64,000 bases of DNA from Burkholderia aenigmatica (GTDB lineage Bacteria > Pseudomonadota > Gammaproteobacteria > Burkholderiales > Burkholderiaceae): the NCBI RefSeq assembly GCF_902499175.1, contig NZ_CABVQC010000010.1:1-64000 (forward strand), given 5' to 3'. The position numbers and the translations under genes are program-made. Of this stretch, positions 36,959 to 48,100 are shown piece by piece. Each line of letters starts with the position of its first letter. Position 1 is the stretch's first letter. The notes under the pieces were generated by a model that saw nothing but the letters and a program-made list of their open reading frames with translations, had not been told where the DNA came from and did no database searches.

Positions 36959-39352
36959 TCAATACGTGCGGCCGAGCTGCAGGTAGAAGTTGCGGCGGCC
37001 GCCGGGCGCGAGCGCCACGCCGATGTAGACGGGCCCGAACGCGGTCGACAGGCTCGTGAAGAACGTATAGCTCTGCTTGAGGGCGCCGCCGCCGATCTGC
37101 TGGCCGCTCGACCAGACGTTGCCGACCTCCGCGCTGGCGCCCACCGACAGCGCCTTGATCGGCGACGCGTTGAACGTCATCAACTGGTTCATGTAGGTCA
37201 CCTGCGCGTACGCGAGCTCGTTGCCGTTCAACTGGTCGGCCGCATACGCGGACAGATGCTGGAAGCCCCCGAGCGTGAAGTTGAACGCGTTGATCAGGTT
37301 GGTGCCGCCGATGCTCTTGCCGCCTTCGATCGTCGCGCTGACGCTGTGCCGGCCGAACTGCTGCGCCACCATCGCCTTGCCGTAGATCTCGGTGTAGGGC
37401 GCGTTGTTGATGCTGTCGTCGAACGCCTGCGCCGAGCCCCCGTTGCGCGACACCAGCGAGCGCTCGATGCGCAGCTCGGTGAAATAGCCCTTGCGCGGGA
37501 ACAGCGGATCGTCGAGCTGGTCGATGACGAGCCGCGCGCGCGCGATCAGCGCCTGCGACGTGAAGCTTGGCCACAGCAGCGTCTGGCCGCTGCCGTCGTC
37601 GAACGGCAGGTTGTAGGTCGGCGAGCCATGCCCGGTGACGTAACCGATACCGATCCGGAAATCGCCGAGCCGCGCGATCGGCAGGCCGAGATCGAGCCCG
37701 GCGCGCGTCGTCTGCATCAGGTACTGGTTCAGTTTCACGTTGCCGCTGTCGTCATACAGGTTCGCGTAGCGGCGCTGGTATTCCGCGTACGGCGACAGAT
37801 AGACGCCATAGGCCATCGACAGCGGCTGGCGGAACTCGATGCGCGCCGATTGCAGGTCGCTGCCGATCGTCGTGTCCGCGCGGAATTCGAGCCCCGAATC
37901 GGTGAGCCACGGCCGCCGGTAGCCGACGTGCAGGCGGAAACCGCCCTCATCGGTCGAACTGCTCGACATGCCGAGCCCGAACAGCAGGAAATTCGGCCCC
38001 CAGTATTTCTCGCGCGCGTTGATTTCGAGCACGTTGTCGTCGCCGTGGCTCACGATCTGCTGCGTGACGCTTTCGAAGTTGCCGCCCGTCGTCAGCCCGA
38101 GCAGGTCCTGGCTGACTTCCTGCGGATCGTAGATGTCGCCGGGCTTCACGTGCAATGCGTTGCTGACGACCCGCTTCGGCACGCCGCCGCTCGTCTGGAT
38201 CTCGATGCGCGTGATCCGGATCGGCGGCGGCAGCGGCTGCGCGTGGGCCGACCGGTACGCCGCGTACTGTTCCGGCGTGAGCGCGAAGCGCTGCAGTTTC
38301 GGCAGCGCCGCGGTCGCGGCGGCCGCGCCGGCGGCGATCGCCTGCTTCGCGTTCTGGAAATCGGTGAACGCGAGCGAGCCGAGGTCCGGCGTGAGCAGCA
38401 CGTCCTGCGCGTCGAGCTGCTTGCGCTGCGCGGTCACGTTCTGGCGGATCAGGATGCCGACCATCTGCTGCATCACGTCGGCGGGCGATGCGAGCGCATC
38501 GAGCGGGCGCAGTTGCGAGCCGATGTCCACCGCGATCACGACGTTCGCGCCCATCTGCCGCGCGGTGTCGACGGGCAGGTTGCTGACGAGCCCGCCGTCC
38601 ACGAGCGCGCGCCCGTTGATCTCGGCGGGCGCGAACAGGCCCGGCATCGCCATGCTCGCGCGGATCGCGAGCGGCAGCGAGCCGTGGTCGAGCACCACCA
38701 TCTGGCCCGTCTGCAGGTCGGTCGCGACCGCGCGGTACGGGATCGGCAGGCGGTCGAACGGCTGGTTGGTCGGCACGGCGGCCGTCCAGTTCGCGAGCAG
38801 CGCCTGCAGCCGGTTGCCCTGGACGAGACCGACCGGCGCCTTCACGCCGTTCTTGCCGAAGCCGAGCGTCAGCCCGTTGATGTACAGGCGTTCGTCTTCC
38901 CGGCTGGTTTGCGGCAGGTCCGCGCGGTCCGTCACGTCGAACGCGATGTCCGCGAGGTTGACCTCCGACAGCCGCTTCTGCATCTCGCCGGCAGCCATGC
39001 CGCTCGCGTACAGGCCACCCACCACGGCGCCCATGCTGGTGCCCGCGATGCAGTCGATCGGGATGCGGTTGTCCTCCAGGACCTTCAGGACCCCGAGATG
39101 TGCGTAGCCGCGCGCGCCGCCGCCGGACAGCACGAGACCGATCGACGGCCGGCCGGCCGGGCCGCCGTCGGCCTCGCAGGTGTGCCCGGATGCGGCGGGC
39201 GTGGCAGCCGGCGCGCTGGCGGCGCTGGCCTGGGCGGCGGCGGATTCGGCGGCCGGCAGCGGTTGTGCTGCGACCGTGCAGCACCAGAAGGCGACGAGCG
39301 TCGTGCAAAGCGGGCGCACCCGCGCCCAGCGGAAGGAAACGGTCGCTGTCAT
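36959..39352 (-). CDS. Patatin-like phospholipase with outer-membrane barrel (type Vd, PlpD-like)
   Basis: The 797-residue protein has an N-terminal signal segment (cleavage near residue 30), then a patatin domain (70-370) with the oxyanion motif GGGARG (77-82), nucleophile GTSMG (Ser106) and DGG (Asp252). A POTRA-like region (about 385-450) and a 16-strand-type C-terminal barrel (about 470-797) ending LQLGRTY follow. This order is that of PlpD, a type Vd autotransporter whose lipase is exposed or released at the cell surface. It probably hydrolyses phospholipids. It is divergent from mreB (271 bp). Confidence 0.92.
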   Translation of the reverse strand: MTATVSFRWARVRPLCTTLVAFWCCTVAAQPLPAAESAAAQASAASAPAATPAASGHTCEADGGPAGRPSIGLVLSGGGARGYAHLGVLKVLEDNRIPIDCIAGTSMGAVVGGLYASGMAAGEMQKRLSEVNLADIAFDVTDRADLPQTSREDERLYINGLTLGFGKNGVKAPVGLVQGNRLQALLANWTAAVPTNQPFDRLPIPYRAVATDLQTGQMVVLDHGSLPLAIRASMAMPGLFAPAEINGRALVDGGLVSNLPVDTARQMGANVVIAVDIGSQLRPLDALASPADVMQQMVGILIRQNVTAQRKQLDAQDVLLTPDLGSLAFTDFQNAKQAIAAGAAAATAALPKLQRFALTPEQYAAYRSAHAQPLPPPIRITRIEIQTSGGVPKRVVSNALHVKPGDIYDPQEVSQDLLGLTTGGNFESVTQQIVSHGDDNVLEINAREKYWGPNFLLFGLGMSSSSTDEGGFRLHVGYRRPWLTDSGLEFRADTTIGSDLQSARIEFRQPLSMAYGVYLSPYAEYQRRYANLYDDSGNVKLNQYLMQTTRAGLDLGLPIARLGDFRIGIGYVTGHGSPTYNLPFDDGSGQTLLWPSFTSQALIARARLVIDQLDDPLFPRKGYFTELRIERSLVSRNGGSAQAFDDSINNAPYTEIYGKAMVAQQFGRHSVSATIEGGKSIGGTNLINAFNFTLGGFQHLSAYAADQLNGNELAYAQVTYMNQLMTFNASPIKALSVGASAEVGNVWSSGQQIGGGALKQSYTFFTSLSTAFGPVYIGVALAPGGRRNFYLQLGRTY

Positions 39353-39622
39353 GGTGGAAATACCTGGCGTGATCGGGCGTCTGAGGCCTGCCGGGAGCAG
39401 GCAAGACCGAGAGATTACCGTGTTTTACAGACACCATGCGAGAGGCTGTTGCGTAGCGGGATGCGTCCTGACCGGCATTTTTGACAATTTCGTCGCGAAA
39501 TAATCATCGGAATTGCCTAAAGTATCGGAACGATTTGCCGCTAAGGCCTTGATGGGGCTGCATGAACGCACTGCGGAAATGCGGCGCGGCTGTCCTGGTT
39601 CGTTCGCTTACAAAGGTTTGAT

Positions 39623-40657
39623 ATGTCGACACCGCTGTTCGGAAAGTTGTTTGCGCAACCCGTTGCGATCGACCCTGGAACGGCGAGTACGCGGATTTAT
39701 ACGCACGAACGCGGCGTGGTGCTGAACCAGCCGTCGGTCGTCTGCTTCCGCAAGGCCGGCGCGACCGACGCGCGGCCGACGCTCGAGGCCGTCGGCGAGC
39801 TCGCGAAGGCGCTGCTCGGCCGCGAACCGGGGCATCTCGAAGCCGTGCGGCCGATGCGGCACGGCGTGATCGCCGATGCGCACGCGGCCGAGCAGATGAT
39901 TCGCAGCTTCATCGACATGTCGCGCACGCGTTCGCGCTTCGGTCGCCGCGTGGAAGTCACGCTGTGCGTGCCGTCCGACGCGACCCCCGTCGAGCGCCGC
40001 GCGCTCCGCGAGGCCGCGTTCGCGGCGGGTGTATCGGAGGTCGAACTGATCGAGGAATCGCTGGCGGCCGGGCTCGGCGCAGGCCTGCCGGTGACCGAGC
40101 CGGTCGGCTCGATGGTCGTCGATATCGGCGGCGGGACGACCGAGGTCGCGGTGATCGCGCTTGGCGGCATCGTCTATCGCGAGGCGATTCGCGTCGGCGG
40201 CAACCAGTTCGACGCGGCGATCGTCAACCACGTCCGCAACCTGTATGGCGTGCTGCTCGGCGAGCAGACGGCCGAGCATGTGAAGAAGACGATCGGTTCG
40301 GCTACCAGGGCGGTGCCGCGCACCTCGACGCGCGCGGTCGGGCGCAGCATCGGCGACGGCCTGCCGCGCTCGATCGAGCTGTCCAACCACGATGTGGCGG
40401 ACGCGCTGGCCGCGCCGCTCAAGCAGGTGATCGGCGCGGTGAAGTCGGTGCTGGAAAATGCGCCGGCCGAGCTCGTGACCGACATCGCGCATCGCGGCGT
40501 GGTGCTGACGGGCGGCGGCGCGCTGCTCGCGGATCTCGAACGCCTGCTGTACGACGAGACGGGGCTCGTCGCCCGGATCGCCGACGAGCCGGCCACCTGT
40601 GCGGTGCGCGGCGCCGGCGAGGCGATGGGGCGGCTCGCGATGTGCCCGGTCGACTGA
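39623..40657 (+). CDS. mreB: MreB-family actin-like protein, solitary copy
   Basis: The 344-residue protein carries the actin-type nucleotide-binding segments: phosphate 1 in AIDPGTASTRIYT, phosphate 2 in VVDIGGGTTEVAVI, and adenosine in VVLTGGGALL. It has normal MreB length. The canonical mreB is followed by mreC and mreD; here neither follows, so this is most likely a second, paralogous filament protein. Divergences from typical MreB include STR in place of the usual ANT after DPGT. Its role in shape or polarity is inferred from family only. Confidence 0.88.
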   Translation: MSTPLFGKLFAQPVAIDPGTASTRIYTHERGVVLNQPSVVCFRKAGATDARPTLEAVGELAKALLGREPGHLEAVRPMRHGVIADAHAAEQMIRSFIDMSRTRSRFGRRVEVTLCVPSDATPVERRALREAAFAAGVSEVELIEESLAAGLGAGLPVTEPVGSMVVDIGGGTTEVAVIALGGIVYREAIRVGGNQFDAAIVNHVRNLYGVLLGEQTAEHVKKTIGSATRAVPRTSTRAVGRSIGDGLPRSIELSNHDVADALAAPLKQVIGAVKSVLENAPAELVTDIAHRGVVLTGGGALLADLERLLYDETGLVARIADEPATCAVRGAGEAMGRLAMCPVD

Positions 40658-40887
40658 TTCGGGCCGTGCCGGGCCGTGCATCGCGGCGCGGCCATTCATC
40701 TTCTTTCGATCTCCGTATTGCCTGCCCGCTTCGCCGGGCACGCTGTTCCGGGCGACCTGCCGGAAGGCCGGCTGCCGCCCGGCATCGGTCCGTCGCGTGG
40801 ACACCCGAACGCGCACCGTGCTAGCGTTACGCGCCCGTCCGGGGCCGGGCAAGCCGATCCGCCCGACGACCTGAGAGACCGAAAACC

Positions 40888-41547
40888 TTGAAAAACCACA
40901 CCAAACGGGGCTTGTTTGCCCGAGCAGGCCGCCTGCTGGCCGTCATCGCGTGCCTCTGGGTTGCCGCGGCCATCGCGCTCGTCGCGTACGGGATGCGGAT
41001 GCCGAGCGAGCCGGCCGATGTCGCGGTGATTTTCGGCAACGCGCTTGACGAGACCGGCGCGCCGAAGCCCGTGCTCGCCGCCAGGCTCGACGTCGGCGTG
41101 CGCTGCTACCGCACCGGGCAGTGCCCGGCGTTCCTCGTCAGCGGCGCGATCGACGGCCCCGGGCTGAACGAGGCGAACGCGATGCGCGACTATCTCGTGG
41201 CGCGTGGCGTGCCGGCCGACCGGATCGCCGTCGACGACCAGGGCGACAACACGTTGGCAACTGCGCAGCACACGCTCGCGTACCTGCACGCGCACCGCGT
41301 GTCGCGCGTGCTGATCGTGAGCCAGTATTACCACCTCGCGCGGGTGCGTCTCGCGTTCGAGCGCGTCGGCATTGCACGGGGGAACATCTCGGCCGCGTAT
41401 CCGGGCCGTTTCCAGTTGCGCGATATCTATTCGAGCTGGCGCGAAGTGCCGGCCTACGCGGTGTATTCGGTGCGGTTGTGGGTGAATCCCGATGCGAAGC
41501 CTGTCTCGTTCCGGCCGATGCTTTATCTGATGAGTCTGTTTTCGTAA
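40888..41547 (+). CDS. SanA/YdcF-like DUF218 membrane protein
   Basis: The 219-residue protein has one N-terminal membrane helix (about residues 13-36) and a DUF218 domain: DVAVIFGNALDETGAP, VSGAIDGPGLNEANAMRDYL, and LIVSQYYHLARVRLAF. It resembles SanA, which affects envelope permeability and vancomycin sensitivity in enterics. The start codon is TTG at 40888 (TTGAAAAACCAC), preceded by GAGAGA. No in-frame ATG precedes the membrane helix. Confidence 0.85.
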   Translation: MKNHTKRGLFARAGRLLAVIACLWVAAAIALVAYGMRMPSEPADVAVIFGNALDETGAPKPVLAARLDVGVRCYRTGQCPAFLVSGAIDGPGLNEANAMRDYLVARGVPADRIAVDDQGDNTLATAQHTLAYLHAHRVSRVLIVSQYYHLARVRLAFERVGIARGNISAAYPGRFQLRDIYSSWREVPAYAVYSVRLWVNPDAKPVSFRPMLYLMSLFS

Positions 41548-42112
41548 CGCGATGCGGTTTTTTGATCGACGTGCTCGGATAAATGCCGGAAATTTTTTGA
41601 TTTAGTCTGATGAATGCCTGGGGATTATTTTGTTCCGATACTTCCCGGGTGTGAAGATATTGCGCTGCAAAAACAAGAATGATAATCAATTTTATATCGG
41701 TGTTTTCGCAGGGCAATTAATTACATTGGTTTTTGGGAAGATTTAAATTGGCTGACAAGGGGTATAAGAAATTACCTGTTTGAAATGTGCCGATAAGTAA
41801 AAAATGCACGCCCGCCAAGCCCCGGCCCGACGGGGAAAAGATCGACTGGAAAAGCCTGTTTTTTTGAACTAGCCTTGTCTGACAAAAAGCAGGGCGGTAA
41901 TCAAATCAACCAGAAAGTCGCTGCAGAAAAACAGGGGCCATCGACATGTCATTCGACTAGTTTCGCGCCTGCCTTCCGGGGCAATTCACGATTCGTCCAT
42001 GAATAAGCCGACGTCGCATCGCGACAGCCGGCGCGGATGCTTTTGTCCGCCGATTTTCTGCTGCCGGCCGTTCGATTTCACGGTAATGCCAATTCCAATA
42101 ACGAGGGAAAGC
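41548..42112. other. AT-rich leader region of the autotransporter gene
   Basis: About 565 bp, much poorer in GC than its neighbours. It contains TATAAG at 41763-41768 and the palindrome TTGTC-T-GACAA at 41875-41885, followed by a long untranslated leader. GCG followed by six Ts at about 41558-41567 might end the SanA-like transcript weakly. No gene is supported. AT-rich upstream regions of surface-protein genes are often bound by H-NS-like silencers; that is inference. Confidence 0.55.
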
Positions 42113-45100
42113 ATGAATCTTGCGCGTTCATACAAAGCCGGCGAGCCGTTTCCGAGATTGCTGTTGCCGACAGGTGTGTTCCTGGCGCTGTCCGGCGCCG
42201 GTATCGTGCCCGCCTATGCGGGCTGCGTCGCGGCGGGCACGACTGTGAGCTGCTCCGGCGCCGCGAACCCGCTTGCGCCGAGCTACTCGAACAGCGCAAA
42301 CAACATCAACGCGACCGTCAACCCCGGCGGTAGCGTCGGCGTGCTGCTCGGCGTCGGCGGCACCGCGATGTCGCTGACCGGTAGCGGCGTCACGCTGACC
42401 AACAACGGCACGATCGATCCGTCGGTGCTCGGCACCGGGCTCGGCGTGCTGTCGAGCGGCACGGTGGTCGGCAACTCGGCGGCGAGCGTAACCAACGTGA
42501 CCAACAACGGCACGATGAACGGCTCGACCGGCATGGCGATCAGCGGTGTAACGGGCATGGCGCTGGCGGTCCAGAACGGCACGGGCGGCACGACGACGAT
42601 CAACAACACCGGCTCGATCGGCTCGACGCCGCTGGTCGGTGCGACGCTCGTCGGCGCGGACGCGCCCGTGGTCGCCGCGTACGGCGGTGCCGCGGTCAAC
42701 ATGACGAACAGCGGGACGATCACCGGCCGCGTGTCGCTCGGTTCGAACGGCACGCCCGGCGCGGGCAACACGTTCGTCAACTCCGGCACGATCAACGGCG
42801 GCGTGTCGATGGGCGCGAACAGTACGAATACCTTCACCGCGGTGACGGGCTCGTCGGTCAACTCGGCGGGCGGCACTGGCGGCGCGTTCAACATCACGGT
42901 CGGCCCGGTGACGCTCGGTGTCGCGACGACGGGCACGGTCGACGGCGGCGCGGGCGGCAACAACACGCTCGTGCTGCAGCAGGGCGCCGCTGCGAACGGC
43001 ACGATCGCGGTCAACAACTACATCAACTTCAATCACCTGAACGTCGCGACCGGAAACTGGACGATCAACGGCGCATCGAACGTGCAGGATGCGACCTTGT
43101 CGGGCGGCGTCGCGATCATCGGCAACGACGCATCGCTCGGCACGGGCACCATCACGGCTACCGGCGGCACGCTGCAGGCGGGAGCGGCCGGGCTCAACGT
43201 CAGCAACAACGTGGCCCTCGGCGCGGGCGGCCTGACGGTGCAGGGCTCGACCGGGCTCACGCTGTCGGGCGCGGTGGCGGGCGGCGGCGCGCTGACGAAG
43301 AACGATGGCGGCACGCTGACGCTGTCGGGCGCGAGCACCTACACGGGCGGCACGAACCTGAACGCCGGTGGCCTTGTGGTCGGCAACAACGCGGCGCTCG
43401 GCACCGGTGCGTTGAACGTCAACGGCTCGGCCACGCTCGATACGAGCGCGAACACCACGCTCAACAACACGGTCAATCTCGCGACTGGCACGACACTGAC
43501 GGTTGGCGGCAGCAACAATCTCGGGCTGGCCGGTTCCATCAACGGCACCGGCGGCCTCGTGAAGAATGGCGCGGCGACGCTGACGCTGACCGGCGCGAAC
43601 ACGTACACCGGCAACACGACGATCAACAGCGGCACGCTGGCGCTCGGCGCGGGCGGCAGCCTCGCGGCGACCGGCACGGTGAACCTGAGCGGCGTGGGCG
43701 CGACGTTCGACATGAGCAATGCATCGGGCACGCAGACGATCGGCGCGCTGGCCGGCGCGGCCGGGACGAACGTGAACCTCGGCGGCAATTCGCTGACGCT
43801 GGACGGCACCGGCAATACGACGTACGCGGGCACGATAGGCGGCTCGGGCGGCGTCACGCTTGCGGGCACCGGCACGCAGACGCTGTCCGGCGCGAACGTG
43901 TACACGGGCGGCACGAACCTGAACGGCGGCAGCCTCGTGGTCGGCAGCAATACGGCGCTCGGCAGTGGCGCGCTCAACGTCAACGGCCCGTCGTCGCTCG
44001 ATGCGACCACCAACGTGTCGCTCGCGAACAATGTCAACGTCGCCACCGGCACGACGCTGACACTCGGCGGCAGCACCAATCTCGGCCTGGGCGGCACGGT
44101 CTCGGGCGGCGGCGGTCTCGTGAAGAACGGCGCGGCGACCGTGACGCTGTCCGGCGCGAACAACTACGCAGGCGGCACGACGCTGAATGCCGGCGGCCTC
44201 GTGCTCGGCAACAACTCAGCGCTCGGCACGGGCGCGCTGACCGTCGGCGGCGCGGCGATGCTCGATACGACCACGAGCCTGTCGGTCAACAACGGAGTCA
44301 ACCTCGCCACCGGTTCGACGCTGACACTCGGCGGCAGCAACGCGCTCACGCTGAACGGCGGCATCACCGGCGCAGGCGGTCTCGTGAAGGACGGCGCGGC
44401 GACGACGACGTTGACGGCCGCGAACACCTACACGGGCGGCACGACGATCAATGCGGGCACACTGGCGCTCGGCGCGGGCGGCAGCCTTGCGGCGACGGGT
44501 GGGGTGAACCTGGCCGGCGCGGGCGCGGCGCTCGACCTGAGTGCCGCCACGAGCGCGCAATCGATCGGCGCGCTGTCGGGTGTCGCGGGGACGAACGTGA
44601 GCCTCGGCGCGAATGCGCTGACGCTCGGCGGCACCGCGAGCGGCACCTTCAGCGGTGCGATCGGCGGCAGTGGCAGCCTGACGCTGGCCGGCACCGGCAC
44701 GCAGACGCTGAACGGCGCGAGCACCTACTCGGGCGGCACGAACCTGAACACCGGCAGCAGCGTGGTGCTCGGCAACAATACGGCGCTCGGCACGGGCGGG
44801 CTGAACGTCGCAGGCACGGCAACGCTCGACACGAACGCGAGCCTGTCGGTCGCCAACGCGGTCAATCTTGCGAACGGTTCGACGCTGACGCTAGGCGGCA
44901 GCAATGCGCTCGCACTGAACGGCGGCATTTCCGGCGCGGGCGGTCTCGTGAAGAACGGCCCGGCGACCACGACGCTGACGGGCGTGAACACGTACACGGG
45001 CGGCACGACGATCAACGCGGGCACGCTGGCGGTGGGCGCGGGCGGCAGCCTGGCGGCGACGGGCGCGGTGAACCTCGCCAACGCGGGCGCGGCGCTCGAC

Positions 45101-48100
45101 CTGAGCACCGCGACGAGTGCCCAGACGGTCGGTGCGCTGTCGGGTGTCACGGGGACGATCGTCAACCTGGGCGGCAACGGGCTGACGCTGGGCGGGACGG
45201 CCAGCGGCACCTTCAGTGGCGTGATCGGTGGGGCGGGCAGCCTGACGCTGGCCGGCACCGGCACGCAGACACTGACGGGCGCGAACGTCTATACGGGCGG
45301 CACGAACCTGAACAGCGGCGGCCTGGTGCTCGGCAACAGCGGGGCGCTCGGCGGTGGCGCGCTGAACGTCGGCGGCGCGGCGACGCTCGATACGAGCGCG
45401 AGCCTGTCGGTCAACAACGCGGTCAACCTCGCCACCGGTGCGACGCTGACGCTCGGCGGCAGCAACGCCCTCACGCTGAACGGCGGCATCACCGGCGCAG
45501 GCGGTCTCGTGAAGGATGGCGCGGCGACGACCACGCTGACGAGTGCGGCCAACTACACGGGCGGCACGACGATCAACGCGGGCACGCTGGCGCTCGGTGC
45601 CGGCGGCAGCCTGGCGGCGACGGGCGCGGTGAACGTGGCCGGCGCGGGCGCGACGCTCGACCTGAGCGGCGCGACGGGCGCGCAGACGATCGGCGCACTG
45701 AGCGGCGTTGCCGGCTCGGCCGTGAACCTCGGCGGTAACGGGCTGACGTTGAGCGGGACCGCCAGCGGCAATTTCGGCGGGACGATCGGCGGCACCGGCG
45801 GCCTGACCGTGGCCGGCACGGGCACGCAGACGCTGTCCGGCGCGAACACGTACACGGGCGGCACGACGATCAACGGCGGCAGCACGCTGGCGCTCGGCGC
45901 AGGCGGCAGCCTCGCGTCGACCGGTACGGTGAATCTCGCCGGTGCGGGCGCGACGTTCAACCTGGGTGGCGCATCCGGCGGGCAGACGCTCGGCGCGTTG
46001 ACCGGGGTGGCCGGCACGAACGTGAACCTCGGCGCGAACGCGCTGACGTTGAGCGGCAGCACCAACGGCACGTTCGGCGGCGTGATCGGTGGCACGGGCA
46101 GTGTGACGTTCGCGGGCACCGGCACGCAGACGCTGACGGGCGCGAACACGTACACGGGCGGTACGACGGTCGGCGCCGGCGGGACGCTGGCGCTCGGTGC
46201 GGGCGGCAGCCTGGCCGCAACGGGCGCGGTGAATCTCGCAGGTGCAGGCGCGACATTCAACCTGAGCGGCGCATCGGGCGCGCAGTCGATCGGCGCGTTG
46301 AACGGTGCGGCCGGGACGAACGTGAACCTCGGCGGCAACGGGCTGACGCTGAGTGGAACCGCCAGCGGCACGTTCGGCGGCGCGATCGGCGGTACCGGTG
46401 GCGTGACGTTCGCAGGCACCGGCACGCAAACACTGACGGGCGCGAACACCTACACCGGCGGCACGACGATCAACGGCGGCAGCACGCTGGCGCTCGGCGC
46501 GGGCGGCAGCCTCGCATCGGGCAGTGCGGTGAATCTGGCCGGCACGGGCGCGACGTTCAACCTCAGCGGCGCGTCGGGCGCGCAGACGCTCGGCACGCTG
46601 AGCGGCATCGCCGGCACGAACGTGAATCTCGGCGCGAATGCGCTGACGCTGAACGGCAGCGCCAACGGCACGTTCGGTGGGGCGATCGGCGGCACCGGTG
46701 GTGTGACATTCGCGGGCACCGGCACGCAGACGCTGACGGGCGCGAACACGTACACGGGGGGCACGACGATCAACGGCGGCAGCACGTTGGCACTGGTGGC
46801 GGGCGGCAGCCTCGCGTCGGGCGGCGCAGTGAATCTTGCGGGCACGGGCGCGACGTTCAACCTGAGCGGCGCATCGGGCGCACTGACGATCGGCGCGTTG
46901 AACGGCGCGGCCGGGACGAACGTGAACCTCGGTGCGAATGCGCTGACGTTGAGCGGGACTGCTAGCGGTACGTTTGGCGGTGCGATCGGCGGCACCGGCG
47001 GTGTAACGTTTGCGGGTACCGGCACGCAGACGCTGACGGGTGCGAACGCCTACACGGGCGGCACGACGATCGATGCCGGCAGTACGCTCGCGCTCGGCTC
47101 GGGCGGCAGCCTCGCGTCGGGCAGTGCGGTGAATCTCGCCGGCGTGGGGGCGACGTTCAATCTGAGCGGTGCGACGGGTGCGCAGACACTCGGCACGCTG
47201 AGCGGTGTCACTGGCACGAACGTGAATCTGGGTGCGAATGCGCTGACGCTGAACGGCAGCACCAACGGCACGTTCGGTGGCGTGCTCGGAGGTACCGGCG
47301 GCGTGACGTTCGCGGGCACCGGCACGCAGACGCTGACGGGCGCGAACACTTACACCGGTGGCACGACGATCAACGGTGGCAGTACGTTGGCGCTGGGTGC
47401 GGGCGGCAGCCTCGCATCGGGCAGCGCGGTGAATCTGGCCGGCACGGGCGCGACGTTCAACCTCAGCGGCGCGTCGGGCGCGCAGACGCTTGGTGCGCTG
47501 ACCGGCGCGGCCGGCACGAACGTGAACCTGGGCGCGAATGCGCTGACGTTGAACGGCAGCGGCAACAACACGTTCGGCGGGACGATCGGCGGCACGGGCA
47601 GTGTGACGTTCGCGGGCACCGGCACGCAGACGCTGACGGGCGCGAACGCTTACACGGGTGGCACGACGATCAACGGCGGCAGCACGTTGGCGCTGGGGGC
47701 AGGCGGCAGCCTCGCATCGGGCAGCGCGGTGAATCTGGCCGGCACGGGCGCAACGTTCAACCTGGGCGGTGCATCGGGCGCACAGGCACTCGGCGCGTTG
47801 AACGGCGCGGCCGGCACGAACGTGAATCTCGGCGCGAACGCGCTGACCTTGAGCGGAACCGCCAGCGGCACGTTCGGCGGTGCGATCGGCGGCACGGGTG
47901 GCGTGACGTTCGCGGGCACCGGCACGCAGACGCTGACGGGCGCGAACACCTACGCCGGCGGCACGACGATCGGCACCGGCAGCACGCTGGCGCTGGGCGC
48001 GGGCGGCAGCCTCGCATCGGGTAGCGCGGTGAATCTCGCCGGCGCGGGCGCGACGTTCAACCTGAGCGGCGCGACGGGCGCACAGACCCTCGGCGCATTG

